Source: Actinomyces gerencseriae DSM 6844
GTDB taxonomy: Bacteria; Actinomycetota; Actinomycetes; Actinomycetales; Actinomycetaceae
NCBI RefSeq assembly: GCF_000429265.1
Contig: NZ_KE386872.1
Span: forward strand, 167,739 to 231,738
Reading direction: 5' to 3'
Length of the DNA stretch: 64,000 bases
Every line of letters starts with the position of its first letter. Positions within the stretch are counted from its first letter, which is position 1. The position numbers and the translations under genes are program-made. Of this stretch, positions 1 to 11,460 are shown piece by piece. Under the pieces are notes generated by a model that saw only the letters and a list, made by a program, of their open reading frames with translations, was not told the DNA's origin and did not search any database.

Positions 1-46
1 CACGACCTTCCGCTACCTGCTCATGCCGATCCGCTTCGGCGCCTGA
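1..46 (+). CDS. dnaN: DNA polymerase III subunit beta (sliding clamp), 3' end only
   Basis: Only the last 14 codons and the TGA are inside the window. They read TTFRYLLMPIRFGA, which resembles the conserved beta-clamp tail (YLLMPVRL type). The next gene is recF, the standard dnaA-dnaN-recF order in actinobacteria, which supports the call. The clamp encircles DNA and tethers the replicative polymerase. Nothing can be said about the rest of the protein. Confidence 0.85.
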   Translation, partial: TTFRYLLMPIRFGA

Positions 47-65
47 GCAGGGCGGGCACGCGCCC

Positions 66-1283
66 GTGTACGTCTCGGATCTGGCACTCGACGACTTCCG
101 CTCCTACGACGAGCTCGTGCTCGCCCTTGAACCCGGTCCCACCGCTTTCATCGGGCCCAATGGGCAGGGCAAGACCAACCTCGTCGAGGCGATCGCCTAC
201 CTGTCGACTCTCTCGAGTCACCGTTCCGGTGCGGACACCGCCCTGGTACGGCGCGCTGCGTCGGGCGAGCCGCAGCCCGGCGGAGCGGTCGTGCGCGCCA
301 AGGTCGTCCACGGCGAGCGTCCCAGTGTCCTGGAGATCGAGATCATCGCGGGTAGGGCGAACCGGGCCCGGCTCAATCGCACCGCCTCACGGCCCCGCGC
401 CCTGCTGGGCATTCTGCGCGCTGTCGTCTTCGCTCCCGAGGACCTGGCTCTGGTCCGCGAGGAGCCCGGGGTGCGCCGTCGTTTCATGGACGACCTGGCG
501 GTGACTCTGCGCCCCTCGTTGGCCGGGGTGCGCGCGGAGCACGACAAGATCCTCGCGCAGCGCGCCAGCCTGCTGAAGTCGGCTCGTGCCGCGCGCCGCT
601 CGGGAGGCGTGCCGGCCTCGATGCTCTCCAGTCTTGAGGTGTGGGACGCTCAGCTGGCCGCGGCGGCAGCACGGCTCGTCGCCGCGCGCGTGGACGTCGT
701 GGCCCGGTTGCGCCCGTGGGTGATGAGCTCCTACGAACGGGTCAGCCAGGGGCAGTCGAGCGCCCGCCTCGTCTACCGTTCCAGCCTGCTGGTTCACGAG
801 GGGCGGTCGGAGCCCGATCCGGCCGATGAGGGGGCGCGAACGGCCGCCGAGGCCGAGCTCGCCGATGTCGCGGCCACCGCTGCGCGCCTGGAGACGGTCA
901 TGTCCCGGCTGCGGGAGCGCGAGATCGATCGCGGGGCCAACCTGGTCGGCGCGCACCGCGATGACCTGCTTCTCCACCTGGGAGCCCTGCCCGCCAAGGG
1001 CTTCGCCTCCCACGGCGAGCAGTGGTCCTTGGCGCTGGCGCTGCGGTTGGCCTCCTACGAGATGCTGCGGCGCGATGTCGACGCCTACGGCGGGGACGGC
1101 GAGCCGGTACTCGTCCTCGACGACGTCTTCGCCTCCTTGGATGCCGGGCGCCGGGCGGCACTGGCCGATGTCGTCGCCGGGGCCCAGCAGGTGCTGCTCA
1201 CGGCGGCCGTCGACGAGGATGTGCCCGCCCGATTGACCGGTGCGCGTTTCCGCGTCTCCGCTTCTGGGGTGAGCCGTGAGTGA
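66..1283 (+). CDS. recF: DNA replication/repair protein RecF
   Basis: 405 residues with a GTG start 19 bases after dnaN. RecF is an ABC/SMC-like ATPase that helps load RecA at single-strand gaps through RecOR. The N-terminus MYVSDLALDDFRSYDELVLA is the family signature, with Walker A GPNGQGKT at about residues 30-37. The LVGAHRDDLLL block (about 300-310) and a Walker B stretch PVLVLDDVFASLD (about 350-362) follow in the expected order, and the length is normal. The 3' end overlaps the following DciA-like gene by 8 bases, so the two are probably cotranscribed from the dnaA-dnaN side. Confidence 0.95.
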   Translation: MYVSDLALDDFRSYDELVLALEPGPTAFIGPNGQGKTNLVEAIAYLSTLSSHRSGADTALVRRAASGEPQPGGAVVRAKVVHGERPSVLEIEIIAGRANRARLNRTASRPRALLGILRAVVFAPEDLALVREEPGVRRRFMDDLAVTLRPSLAGVRAEHDKILAQRASLLKSARAARRSGGVPASMLSSLEVWDAQLAAAAARLVAARVDVVARLRPWVMSSYERVSQGQSSARLVYRSSLLVHEGRSEPDPADEGARTAAEAELADVAATAARLETVMSRLREREIDRGANLVGAHRDDLLLHLGALPAKGFASHGEQWSLALALRLASYEMLRRDVDAYGGDGEPVLVLDDVFASLDAGRRAALADVVAGAQQVLLTAAVDEDVPARLTGARFRVSASGVSRE

Positions 1284-1869
1284 GGTGGGCGACGCCCTGG
1301 CGGCGCGAGCACTGGCCCGTGAGCGGGGACATGCGTGGGGCGCGGGTGAGACTCGTCGGGTCCTGTCGCGACAGGCCGCGGGTGAGGACGGCGTCGCCGC
1401 CTGGGACGCGCGTCGTGCAACGCGAGGCGCGTCCGGTTCGCAGGATGATCCGACCGACCGGGGACCCGGACTCCCGCCGGGACGCGATCGACCCGGGCCG
1501 ACGCGCTTCGATCCGCGCACCGGCAAGCGCGATCTGCGCCGCTACGCCGAGACGCACGGCTGGGCTGGTCACCTAGCCATGGCATCGGTGTCGGTGCGGT
1601 GGAGGGAGCTCGTCGGGCCGCAGGTCGCTGAGCACGCCGTCATCGAGAGCTTCGATCCGGGCCTGCTGACGCTGCGCGCCTCCTCCAGCGCGTGGGCGCA
1701 GCAGCTGCGACTGCTCCTGCCCACGATCGAACGACGGGTGATCGACGCGTTGGGGGACGACGGCGGTGCGGTCGAGATCCGAGTTCTGGGGCCCGTCGGA
1801 CCCACCTGGCGCAATGGTCGTTTCGGTGCTGCTCGCGGTGGCAGGGGCCCGCGGGACACCTACGGGTGA
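1276..1869 (+). CDS. DciA-like protein (DUF721), predicted replicative-helicase operator
   Basis: 197 residues, GTG start inside the end of recF. The N-terminal half is basic and low complexity. The C-terminal half (about 95-180) carries the DUF721 pattern: WRELVGPQVAEHAVIESF, then a hydrophobic core (GLLTLRASSSAWAQQLRLL) and IEIRVLGP-type ends. DUF721 includes DciA, which loads DnaB helicase in bacteria lacking DnaC/DnaI, and in actinobacteria the gene sits exactly here between recF and gyrB. It is convergent with the ECF transporter operon, with only 13 bases between stops. The start could be further in, because the N-terminal region is poorly conserved in the family. Confidence 0.85.
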   Translation: MSEVGDALAARALARERGHAWGAGETRRVLSRQAAGEDGVAAWDARRATRGASGSQDDPTDRGPGLPPGRDRPGPTRFDPRTGKRDLRRYAETHGWAGHLAMASVSVRWRELVGPQVAEHAVIESFDPGLLTLRASSSAWAQQLRLLLPTIERRVIDALGDDGGAVEIRVLGPVGPTWRNGRFGAARGGRGPRDTYG

Positions 1870-1882
1870 GGGTCGATGGGAC

Positions 1883-3448
1883 TCAGTCCGTCGTCGACGC
1901 GGTCGGCCCCGCCAGCGGGCGCATCTGCACGACGCGATCGGCGCAGGCGGTGAGTAGCTCCTCATCATGGGTGACGACGACCACCACCTTGTCCGCTTCA
2001 GCGAGATCGCGGATCGTGCGGGCCGTGGAGCGCAGATGGCGGTAGTCCAATCCCGACGAGGGCTCGTCGAAGATATAGATCTCCTTGTCGACCATGCGCG
2101 CGGCGGCGATCACCAGGCGCTGCTTCTGACCGCCCGACAACGACATGGGATGACGATCGGCCACGTCCGCCAGGCCGTGGTCGGCCAGGGTCCGTTCGAC
2201 CCTGCCATCGGTGAGCTCTTCGGGCGGCACTCCCAGGGCGAGCTCCTCGCGCACCTCGGCGCCGAAGAGCTGGCGATGGACATCCTGCATGACGACGTAA
2301 CCGAGTCTCGTCCGCTCCTTGGCACGTAGAGCCCGACCGTCGAGGCGGATCGTGCCCTTGGCCCGCTCAAGGCCGACGAGGACGCGTGTGAGAGTCGATT
2401 TGCCCGCTCCATTGGGGCCGACCAGTGCCGTCACCCGGCCGCGGGGCAGGTCGAGTCGGGGAATGTCGAGGACTCGGTGGGAGCCGTAGGAGAAGCTCAG
2501 GTCCTCCACCGTGAGCCCGCCAAAGGTCGAAGGCGGTGCATCTCTCCGCGCGCCGACCCCGGACATCTGGACGTCCTGGTCGGAGGGGGCCTTCCGGGCG
2601 TGCAGGATGAGAGCGGGATGCGCGGACTCGACCGGGTGGAGAGCGCGCAACCCCAGATCGATTCGTTCCCGCTCGTTCATGGCCCATAGCCGTGCGGCGG
2701 GCATCTCGCGCACGATCCTGCCGCCATCGAGCAGGATCACGCGGTCCACGACATCGCGCAGGTAGGACAGTCGGTGCTCGGCGATGACCATGGTCGCACC
2801 CGAGGCGCGCAGGTCCAGGAGCACATCGCGCAGGAGATTCACCGACTCCGGGGACAGGTTCGATGTGGGCTCGTCGAACAGATGCACCCGGGGGTCCACG
2901 ACCATGGAGGCCGCGCAGGCGACGAGCTGCTTCTGACCGCCGGAGAGGCGGAAGAGACTGGCGCTCAGGAGATCATCGATTCCCGTGCGCCGCGCCGCCT
3001 CGGTCAGACGACGGCGGATGGTGCCCGGAGCCGTTCCGAAGTTCTCCGGGCCGAAGGCGAGCTCGCTGCGCACCTCGGAGGTGAAGAACTGGGTGCGGGG
3101 GTTCTGGAAGACGGTGGCGACCTGCCGCCCCGTCACGTCCAGCGACGAGACGGAGGCGTCGATCCCCGCGACCGTCACGCTTCCGGTGAGGACACCCGGA
3201 TGGAAGTTGGGCACCAGGCCATTGATGAGGCGCAGCAGCGTGGACTTGCCGCAGCCGCTGGGGCCGCACAGCAGAACGCACTCGCCCGGCTGGATGCGAA
3301 GGCTCGCGTCCTCCAGTCCGGGAACCGCGCCCGTGGGATCTCCAGCGCCTCTATCCCCGTCGGTGCTGTCGGTGCCGACGGCGCTCGCGGAGCCGTAGGC
3401 GAAGGACACGTGGTCGATGTCGATCATGGGGTGATCGTGGGCGGTCAT
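1883..3448 (-). CDS. ECF transporter energizing ATPase, fused A1-A2 subunits
   Basis: 521 residues from the ATG at 3448, which overlaps the stop of the T-component gene (ATGA). There are two complete ABC ATPase domains. The first has Walker A GPSGCGKS, signature LSGGQKQ and Walker B VDPRVHLFDEPTSNL. The second has Walker A GPNGAGKS, signature LSGGQKQ and a Walker B ending IYIFDEPSSGLD. This EcfA-EcfA' fusion is common for group I ECF importers. It supplies ATP hydrolysis for the membrane T and S components encoded immediately upstream, so this is a dedicated three-gene importer. The open frame continues upstream through the T gene, but only the start given here is coupled and family-consistent. 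Confidence 0.9.
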   Translation of the reverse strand: MTAHDHPMIDIDHVSFAYGSASAVGTDSTDGDRGAGDPTGAVPGLEDASLRIQPGECVLLCGPSGCGKSTLLRLINGLVPNFHPGVLTGSVTVAGIDASVSSLDVTGRQVATVFQNPRTQFFTSEVRSELAFGPENFGTAPGTIRRRLTEAARRTGIDDLLSASLFRLSGGQKQLVACAASMVVDPRVHLFDEPTSNLSPESVNLLRDVLLDLRASGATMVIAEHRLSYLRDVVDRVILLDGGRIVREMPAARLWAMNERERIDLGLRALHPVESAHPALILHARKAPSDQDVQMSGVGARRDAPPSTFGGLTVEDLSFSYGSHRVLDIPRLDLPRGRVTALVGPNGAGKSTLTRVLVGLERAKGTIRLDGRALRAKERTRLGYVVMQDVHRQLFGAEVREELALGVPPEELTDGRVERTLADHGLADVADRHPMSLSGGQKQRLVIAAARMVDKEIYIFDEPSSGLDYRHLRSTARTIRDLAEADKVVVVVTHDEELLTACADRVVQMRPLAGPTASTTD

Positions 3449-4170
3449 GATAGTGCTCCTCGGAGGAAGACGAGGATGATGAGGAACGACATCGCCAGGC
3501 CCACGACGTCTCCCGGGCGGAAGCGGAGATCGGTGATCGTGGTGCGCAAGCGCGTCCCGCCCAGGCCGCGGGTGAGCGCCGAGGCGGCCAGCTCGTCGCC
3601 GATCCGGGTCGCCGAGACGAGGAAGGGGACCATGATGTGCTCGATCGCTACCAGCGGTTCGCGCAGGAAGCCCCATCGACCCGTGTGCAGTCGGCGCAGG
3701 CGTACGGCCTGGATCACGGCGGTGAGCTCTTCGGTCAGGGTCGGAAGGAACCGCAGCATGACCGCCAGGGGGATGACGACGGCATCGGGGACTCGCAGTC
3801 GGCGCAGACCCTCGATGAGCTCGGACGGGGTCGTCGACCGCACCAGGTACACGCCCATCGTGAGTGCCGTGACGAAGTTGCCCACGAAGAAGCCGACCGC
3901 CCCCGCCGTCCGCCACACCGGCCCGCTCAGGACCTGCGTGCCCAGGATCTGAGCCCCCCGGCAGAGGGTGAAGAGCAGGACCTGGGTGCCCAGAGCGCGC
4001 CAGGAGCCGATCGTGGCGAGCAGGATCGCCACGGACACGAACGCGACCAGGGAAGCCGTCTGCTCGACGCGTGTCAGGGCCGCCACGTTCACCACCACGA
4101 CGAGTAGGAGCTTGGTGCGGGGGTCGAGCCGGAGCCATCCTCCGTGCGCGGAGGTCGCGAGGAGCCGCAT
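3445..4170 (-). CDS. ECF transporter transmembrane component T (CbiQ/EcfT-like)
   Basis: 241 residues. The N-terminus WLRLDPRTKLLLVVVVNVAA matches the CbiQ/EcfT opening (DPRTKL followed by the first helix). About five hydrophobic helices follow. The coupling-helix region is EGLRRLRVPDAVVIPLAVMLRF, and a second ALTRGLGGTR-like motif lies near residue 200; these are the Ala-Arg-Gly-type contacts with the two ATPase domains. The gene starts 1 base after the S-component stop and overlaps the ATPase start by 4 bases. It scaffolds the substrate-binding S protein in the membrane. Confidence 0.88.
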   Translation of the reverse strand: MRLLATSAHGGWLRLDPRTKLLLVVVVNVAALTRVEQTASLVAFVSVAILLATIGSWRALGTQVLLFTLCRGAQILGTQVLSGPVWRTAGAVGFFVGNFVTALTMGVYLVRSTTPSELIEGLRRLRVPDAVVIPLAVMLRFLPTLTEELTAVIQAVRLRRLHTGRWGFLREPLVAIEHIMVPFLVSATRIGDELAASALTRGLGGTRLRTTITDLRFRPGDVVGLAMSFLIILVFLRGALS

Positions 4171-4171
4171 C

Positions 4172-4831
4172 TCAGGCGATGCCAGCGCGCATGAAGTGCT
4201 TGCGCAGCATCTTCTGCCCCAGCCGACCTCCGAGGAAGGAGGACACGAAGACGACGGCGAGCAGTCCGAGCAGGAACGCCGGTGAGAACAGGGTCTCCCA
4301 GGCCCGGGCGTAGCCGTCCCCCATCTTCTTTCCTATGTCGGCGATGTAGGCGTCGTGCTGGTAGTACAGCGGCAGAATCGGGCCGGCGACCCACAAGGAG
4401 AACACGCCGTAGGCGAGCGCCGAGGCGCGGGCGGAGCGGTAGCGGCCGCGGGCCAGGACGATCTCGGCCAGAATGGAGAACACGGCCGCCGTCACCAGGG
4501 TGGTCCAGGCGTGCCCGGTCAGCACCATGAGCAGGGATGAGATGATGCCGGTGAGGAAGATCATCCCGGGCTTGCGGATGCGAGTGATGTAGAGGGCGAA
4601 GACGATGCCGTTGGCGAGGCTGCCGAGCACGATGCCGATGGCGTGAACAGCCGGCCCGAAGAGGCCGAGCATGCCGAAGCCGAAGAAGACGACGAAGTAC
4701 ATGGCCGTGAAGACGCCGACGGTGATGAGGTCCTTCGGCTTGAGGGAGTGGTCGGCGAGCGGGGCGGGACTCGCTGCCGCGGGAGCCTCAGAGGTCTCAG
4801 AGGTCTCGGGGGTCTCGGTGTTCGGGGTCAT
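4172..4831 (-). CDS. ECF transporter S component, Trep_Strep/MptA-like family
   Basis: 219 residues with six or so hydrophobic segments. After a low-complexity N-terminus rich in T, S, E and A, the LKPKDLITVGVFTAMYFVVF start and the later MIFLTGIISSLLMVLTGH and GKKMGDGYARAWETLFSP blocks are typical of the Trep_Strep (TIGR02185) group of S components. The S subunit sets substrate specificity; for this family the substrate is not firmly known. It is the first gene of the minus-strand operon S-T-A. A possible Fur/Zur-like operator lies in its upstream region, which would fit metal-linked regulation. That link is inference. Confidence 0.82.
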   Translation of the reverse strand: MTPNTETPETSETSEAPAAASPAPLADHSLKPKDLITVGVFTAMYFVVFFGFGMLGLFGPAVHAIGIVLGSLANGIVFALYITRIRKPGMIFLTGIISSLLMVLTGHAWTTLVTAAVFSILAEIVLARGRYRSARASALAYGVFSLWVAGPILPLYYQHDAYIADIGKKMGDGYARAWETLFSPAFLLGLLAVVFVSSFLGGRLGQKMLRKHFMRAGIA

Positions 4832-4890
4832 GGGAACGTGGCTCTTTCCTCGATCATAGGGTTAGGTACCCCTGAATGATACGAGAAGGA

Positions 4891-4905
4891 TGAGAATCGA
4901 TATCT
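4891..4905. promoter_or_regulatory. possible Fur-family operator upstream of the ECF transporter operon
   Basis: TGAGAATCGATATCT shares about 10 of 15 positions with the actinobacterial Zur/Fur-type palindrome TGAAAATCATTTTCA. It sits about 60 bases upstream of the ECF S-component start. A second half-palindrome, TTAGGTACCCC, near 4863 resembles a DtxR half-site. Both are weak by eye and could be chance in an AT-richer promoter. Confidence 0.25.
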
Positions 4906-5029
4906 TTTTCCGACCGGCTGTCAGAATGAAGATCCCGGGCGGGGCGCCCCGGGGGCGGAGAGGCGCCCTGGTGACGTTGCACACGCCCGACAAGCATCGT
5001 CCGGCGACGGGTTCCACGATGATCCACGC

Positions 5030-5035
5030 TAGAAT
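5030..5035 (+). promoter_or_regulatory. probable -10 element of the gyrB promoter
   Basis: TAGAAT lies about 135 bases upstream of the gyrB GTG, in the 339-base intergenic region between the divergent ECF operon and gyrB. No good -35 hexamer is spaced 16-18 bases before it. The leader from here to the strong GAAAGGAG ribosome site before gyrB is unusually long. The remainder of the intergenic stretch shows no gene. Confidence 0.35.
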
Positions 5036-5167
5036 GGCCCCAGAAACGCCCACGGTGCGCCCTGGGCTCTTCGCAGGTACCCACCTACACGCCGCGGGAC
5101 CGAGCCCGCCAGTCGGCGTTCAGAGGGGTCGGGTGCAGCCCGGCGCACAGGAAAGAGGAGCAGCTGA

Positions 5168-7231
<2,064 letters not shown>

Positions 7232-7281
7232 GTCCGCTGACGCACTCCGACGGGAGATCCCACGAGCACGTAAGGAATTCT

Positions 7282-9972
7282 GTGAGCGACGAAGTTGACG
7301 AGATCATCGGCGACGAGGGCCTGACGGATGCGGTCGTTCCCCAGCGCGTCCAGCCGGTCGACCTTCAGATGGAGATGCAGCGCTCCTACCTCGACTACGC
7401 CATGAGCGTCATCGTCGGGCGCGCCCTGCCGGACGTGCGCGACGGCCTCAAACCCGTCCACCGTCGCGTCCTGTACGCCATGTACGACGGCGGCTACCGC
7501 CCGAACGCCTCCTTCTCCAAGTCCTCCCGCGTCGTGGGCGAGGTCATGGGCAATTATCACCCGCATGGCGATGCCGCCATCTACGACGCCCTGGCCCGCC
7601 TGGTCCAGTGGTGGTCGCTGCGCTACCCGCTCGTGGCCGGACAGGGCAACTTCGGTACTCCCGGCAATCTCGGTCCGGCCGCTCCCAGGTACACCGAGTG
7701 CAAGATGGCGCCGCTGGCCATGGAGATGGTTCGCGACATCGACGAGGAGAGCGTCGATTTCCAGGACAACTACGACGGGCGGAACCAGGAGCCGGTCATC
7801 CTGCCGTCCCGATTCCCGAATCTCCTGGTCAACGGGAGCGAGGGCATCGCGGTGGGCATGGCCACGCGCATTCCTCCGCACAACCTGCGCGAGGTCGCCT
7901 CCGGGGTCCAGTGGTTCCTCGAGCATCCCGACGCGAGTCGCGAGGAACTGCTGGAGAGTCTCATCGAGCGCGTCCCCGGCCCCGACTTCCCCACCGGTGC
8001 CACCATCCTGGGGCGGCGCGGCATCGAGGACGCCTACCGCACCGGTCGCGGATCGATCACCCAGCGGGCCGTGGTCAACGTCGAGGAGATCCAGGGCCGC
8101 CAGTGCCTGGTGGTCACCGAGCTGCCCTATCAGGTCAACCCCGACAACCTCGCCGATAAGATCGCCCAACTGGTGCGCGACGGGCAGGTCGGCGGTATCG
8201 CCGACATCCGCGATGAGACCTCCGGCCGCACCGGCCAGAGGCTGGTCATCGTGCTCAAGCGCGACGCCGTCGCCAAGGTCGTTCTCAACAACCTCTACAA
8301 GCGCACCCAGCTTCAGGACAACTTCCCGGCCAATATGCTGGCCCTGGTCGACGGCGTGCCCCGCACCCTGAGCCTGGACGGGTTCGTGCGCCACTGGGTG
8401 GACCACCAGATCGACGTCATCGTGCGTCGATCGCGCTATCGTCTGCGCAAGGCCGAGGAGCGCCTCCACATCCTCGAGGGACTGCTCAAGGCGATCGACG
8501 CCCTGGACGCCGTCATCGCTCTCATTCGCCGTTCGCCCACTACTGATGAGGCCCGCAGCGGGCTCATGGGCCTGCTCGGCGTCGATGAGGCCCAGGCCGA
8601 GGCGATTCTCTCCCTCCAGCTGCGCCGACTCGCCGCACTGGAGCGCCTCAAGATCCAGCAGGAGAGCGAGGATCTGCGAGCCCGGGTCGCGGACCTGCGC
8701 GACATCATCGCCTCCCGGCAGCGTCAGCGCAGCATCGTCTCGGACGAGCTGGCCGATATCGTGAGCAAGTACGGCGACGAGCGACGCACTCGTATCGTGC
8801 CTTTCGACGGCGAGATGAGCATGGAGGATCTCATCCCCGAGGAGGACGTCGTCGTCACCATCACCCGCTCCGGTTATGCCAAGCGCACCCGAACCGATGC
8901 CTACCGCTCGCAGCATCGTGGCGGCAAGGGGATCAAGGGCGCTGCACTGCGGCAGGACGACGTCGTCAGTCATTTCTTCGTCACCACCACCCACCGCTGG
9001 CTGCTCTTCTTCACGAACCTGGGTCGCGTCTACCGGGCCAAGGCCTATGAGTTGCCCGAGGGCGGGCGTGACGCCAAGGGCCAGCACGTGGCCAACCTGC
9101 TGGCCTTTCAGCCCGGTGAGGAGATCGCTCAGGTCATGGAGCTGGGGAGCTATGGCCAGGCCGACTTCCTCGTCCTGGCCACTCGTCGCGGCCTGGTGAA
9201 GAAGACTCGACTGAGCGAGTACGACTCCAATCGCTCCGGCGGTGTCATCGCCATCAACCTGCGCGAGAACGGGGACGGGATCAGCGACGAGCTCGTCTCG
9301 GCGTCCCTGCTGTCCGCCGGGCAGGATCTGCTCCTCGTCTCCCGTCACGGCCAGTCGCTGCGCTTTCGCGCCGACGACGAGACCCTGCGGCCCACCGGCA
9401 GGGCGACCTCCGGTGTCACCGGCATGCGCTTCCGGCCCGGAGACAGCCTGCTGGCCATGGGCGTCGTCGATCCGCAGTGGACCGACGCCGACCTGTTCGT
9501 CGTCACCGAGGGCGGCTACGCCAAGCGCACGCTCGCCACCGACTACCCGACCAAGGGTCGCGGTGGCCTCGGAGTCAAGGTCGCCAACCTCGTCGAGGCT
9601 CGCGGCGACCTGGTCGGTGCACTGGTGACCGCACCTCGCGACGAGGTCCTGTGCATCATGGCCTCGGGCAAGGTGGTGCGCTCCGCGGTGACCGAGGTCT
9701 CCCGTACCGGCCGCGCCACGCAGGGCGTGACGTTCGCCAAGCCTGACGACGGCGACCGCATCATCGCCGTGGCCCGCAGCGCCGAGCGTGAGCTCGTCGA
9801 CGAGTCGGACGGGCCCGACGTCGGCGAGCTCGCCGATGGGTCGGAGCACGATGCCGCGGGGCCCGACGAGGTGGATTCGACGGATTCGATTGACGTAGTT
9901 GTGAACACCGCTGCGCCGGGTGATGCTGAGACGGTAGGCTCGAGCGACGACGAGAGTGAGGTTCAGGCATGA
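7282..9972 (+). CDS. gyrA: DNA gyrase subunit A
   Basis: 896 residues, GTG start after a TAAGGAA ribosome site. This is the breakage-reunion subunit. The active-site tyrosine is in [10 protein letters not shown] and the quinolone-binding helix is [18 protein letters not shown]. The positions matching E. coli Ser83 and the next residue are both Ala, while Asp87 is conserved. The C-terminal half carries six beta-pinwheel repeats with the GyrA box variant [10 protein letters not shown], followed by an acidic tail of about 60 residues ending QA. The last four bases overlap the start of the DUF3566 gene. Confidence 0.98.
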   Translation: MSDEVDEIIGDEGLTDAVVPQRVQPVDLQMEMQRSYLDYAMSVIVGRALPDVRDGLKPVHRRVLYAMYDGGYRPNASFSKSSRVVGEVMGNYHPHGDAAIYDALARLVQWWSLRYPLVAGQGNFGTPGNLGPAAPRYTECKMAPLAMEMVRDIDEESVDFQDNYDGRNQEPVILPSRFPNLLVNGSEGIAVGMATRIPPHNLREVASGVQWFLEHPDASREELLESLIERVPGPDFPTGATILGRRGIEDAYRTGRGSITQRAVVNVEEIQGRQCLVVTELPYQVNPDNLADKIAQLVRDGQVGGIADIRDETSGRTGQRLVIVLKRDAVAKVVLNNLYKRTQLQDNFPANMLALVDGVPRTLSLDGFVRHWVDHQIDVIVRRSRYRLRKAEERLHILEGLLKAIDALDAVIALIRRSPTTDEARSGLMGLLGVDEAQAEAILSLQLRRLAALERLKIQQESEDLRARVADLRDIIASRQRQRSIVSDELADIVSKYGDERRTRIVPFDGEMSMEDLIPEEDVVVTITRSGYAKRTRTDAYRSQHRGGKGIKGAALRQDDVVSHFFVTTTHRWLLFFTNLGRVYRAKAYELPEGGRDAKGQHVANLLAFQPGEEIAQVMELGSYGQADFLVLATRRGLVKKTRLSEYDSNRSGGVIAINLRENGDGISDELVSASLLSAGQDLLLVSRHGQSLRFRADDETLRPTGRATSGVTGMRFRPGDSLLAMGVVDPQWTDADLFVVTEGGYAKRTLATDYPTKGRGGLGVKVANLVEARGDLVGALVTAPRDEVLCIMASGKVVRSAVTEVSRTGRATQGVTFAKPDDGDRIIAVARSAERELVDESDGPDVGELADGSEHDAAGPDEVDSTDSIDVVVNTAAPGDAETVGSSDDESEVQA

Positions 9973-10427
9973 GTCAGTCGGAGTCCTTCCCACCCATGGG
10001 GGGAGACAGTGCGTCCCAGGGCAGTGGGAAGTCCGGTAGTCAGTCCAAGACGATCGCTGGTCCCCGGCGTGTACGGCTGTCCCTGACACGTGTCGATCCG
10101 TGGTCGATCATGAAGGTCACCTTCATGCTGAGCGTGGCGGCGGGCGTTATGTTCGTGGTCGCGGCCATCTTCGTATGGCTCATGCTCGACGCCATGCACG
10201 TGTTCTCCACCATCAAGGAGTTGGCGAGCACGATCATGCAGTCGGACAACAACGCTTACTCGGCACTCGTGGAGTACCTGGCCTTCAAGCGAGCGGTATC
10301 GATGGCCATCATCATCGGCGTGGTGAACGTGGTTCTGACAACCGCCCTGGCCACGGTGACAGCACTGCTCTACAACCTGACTGCGACGCTCGTCGGTGGG
10401 GTTCATCTCACACTGGCGGATGACTGA
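9969..10427 (+). CDS. DUF3566 transmembrane protein
   Basis: 152 residues, ATG overlapping the gyrA stop (ATGA). After a Ser/Gly-rich cytoplasmic N-terminus comes the DUF3566 core: [20 protein letters not shown], a first membrane helix, the central conserved region ending [20 protein letters not shown], and a second helix ending [12 protein letters not shown]. The family is restricted to actinobacteria and nearly always follows gyrA; its role is unknown. Mycobacterial homologues have been linked to cell division (CwsA neighbourhood), but nothing in this sequence proves that here. Confidence 0.88.
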   Translation: MSQSESFPPMGGDSASQGSGKSGSQSKTIAGPRRVRLSLTRVDPWSIMKVTFMLSVAAGVMFVVAAIFVWLMLDAMHVFSTIKELASTIMQSDNNAYSALVEYLAFKRAVSMAIIIGVVNVVLTTALATVTALLYNLTATLVGGVHLTLADD

Positions 10428-10432
10428 TCGAT

Positions 10433-10462
10433 TTGAAGGCGATCGACGTGGTGGGATAGCCT
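10433..10462 (+). promoter_or_regulatory. weak candidate promoter for tRNA-Ile
   Basis: TTGAAG at 10433-10438 and TAGCCT at 10457-10462 are 18 bases apart and end 13 bases before the mature tRNA-Ile. The -10 is poor, and readthrough from gyrA is an alternative. Confidence 0.3.
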
Positions 10463-10475
10463 CATCCGCGTCGCC

Positions 10476-10549
10476 GGGCCTATAGCTCAGTTGGTTAGAG
10501 CGCATCCCTGATAAGGATGAGGTCGCTGGTTCGAGTCCAGCTAGGCCCA
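10476..10549 (+). tRNA. tRNA-Ile (anticodon GAT)
   Basis: 74 bases. The acceptor stem GGGCCTA pairs with TAGGCCC, with A as discriminator. The D-arm GCTCAGTTGGTTAGAGC, anticodon loop CTGATAA and T-arm with GGTTCGAGTCC are all intact. The 3' CCA is not encoded. The position after gyrA is typical for actinobacteria. Confidence 0.97.
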
Positions 10550-10580
10550 CGTTCCGCGGTGGAATGAAGAGGGAGGGTTC

Positions 10581-10715
10581 ATGAGGAACCGGATGCTCGT
10601 TTCAGCCGCGGTTTTCTCGTTTCTCGGGGTCGCATTCTATGCGGTGTGGCTGAGGATCGAGGCGGCGCGCGCCGAGCGCGCCGCGTGGGCCGAGGTCACC
10701 GACCCGGTCGATTAG
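10581..10715 (+). CDS. small membrane protein between two tRNAs, DLW-39-like
   Basis: 44 residues, ATG after GGGAGGG. It has one hydrophobic segment (about residues 5-23, ending FLGVAFYAVW) and then a charged tail, EAARAERAAWAEVTDPVD. Actinobacteria commonly carry a roughly 40-residue DLW-39 family protein at this place between tRNA-Ile and tRNA-Ala. The tail pattern (Arg/Glu-rich, then W-A-E-x-T-D) fits that family, although the namesake Asp-Leu-Trp reads Ala-Ala-Trp. Function is unknown. Its own ribosome site and conserved location argue that it is translated. Confidence 0.6.
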   Translation: MRNRMLVSAAVFSFLGVAFYAVWLRIEAARAERAAWAEVTDPVD

Positions 10716-10717
10716 TC

Positions 10718-10790
10718 GGGGCTATGGCGCAATTGGTAGCGCACCTGCTTTGCAAGCAGGGGGTTACGGGTTCGAGTCCCGTTAGCTCCA
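10718..10790 (+). tRNA. tRNA-Ala (anticodon TGC)
   Basis: 73 bases. The acceptor GGGGCTA pairs with TAGCTCC through one G-U pair, with discriminator A. The anticodon loop is TTTGCAA and the T-arm contains GGGTTCGAGTCCC. CCA is not encoded. It lies two bases after the stop of the small membrane protein. Confidence 0.97.
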
Positions 10791-11460
10791 CCTCCGCCGT
10801 GGTCGGACAGTAGCGGTCCGCGTGTAACCGACGGTGCGGAACACGTCGAGATCGGTCCGCTTCCGTGCCGAGATCGGTCCTTTCCGAGTGGGGCCGGCGA
10901 AGACCGAGGACCAGCGGTTCGTGACATCGTTGAGGCGTCTGCGTCGTCTGCGTCGCGCAGAGGGGTCGGTCCAAAGACTGCAGGGACGGTGGAAGGACCG
11001 CCGCCGATCGGATGTCACTTCCGGTTCGCCGCAGCCCAGAGGACCACGGGGAAGGGCCCGGCGGTCCCTGAGAGCGAGACGCCGGAATGGAAGATGGTCC
11101 GGTTCGACGAGGCTCCGGCATGACGGGGCGCTTCCGAGCCGATGTCGAGCGCGCCGGGCGGATCGGGGCTGTTCGCCGGCGGACGGTTCCCGGGGCGCTT
11201 CGTGGATCGCCGTCGAGCGTCATGACGGCGCACCCGCATCGAACCGACGTTGCGCCGGAGATATCGCCCGCCCGCCGCCGACAGGTCTTCCAAGGTCTCG
11301 TCCGCTGCATCATTCACCGCCGCGTGCCCGACAACCCGGGGCGGATCTTGACGACGGTGAGGAACCGGACCCATCTCGACGAAGGGACGGAGGACCCACT
11401 CGGGCTGCTGGTGGTCCGGGCGGTGCGAAACCACAGGGGGTGCCGGCGTCGACGCACAGC

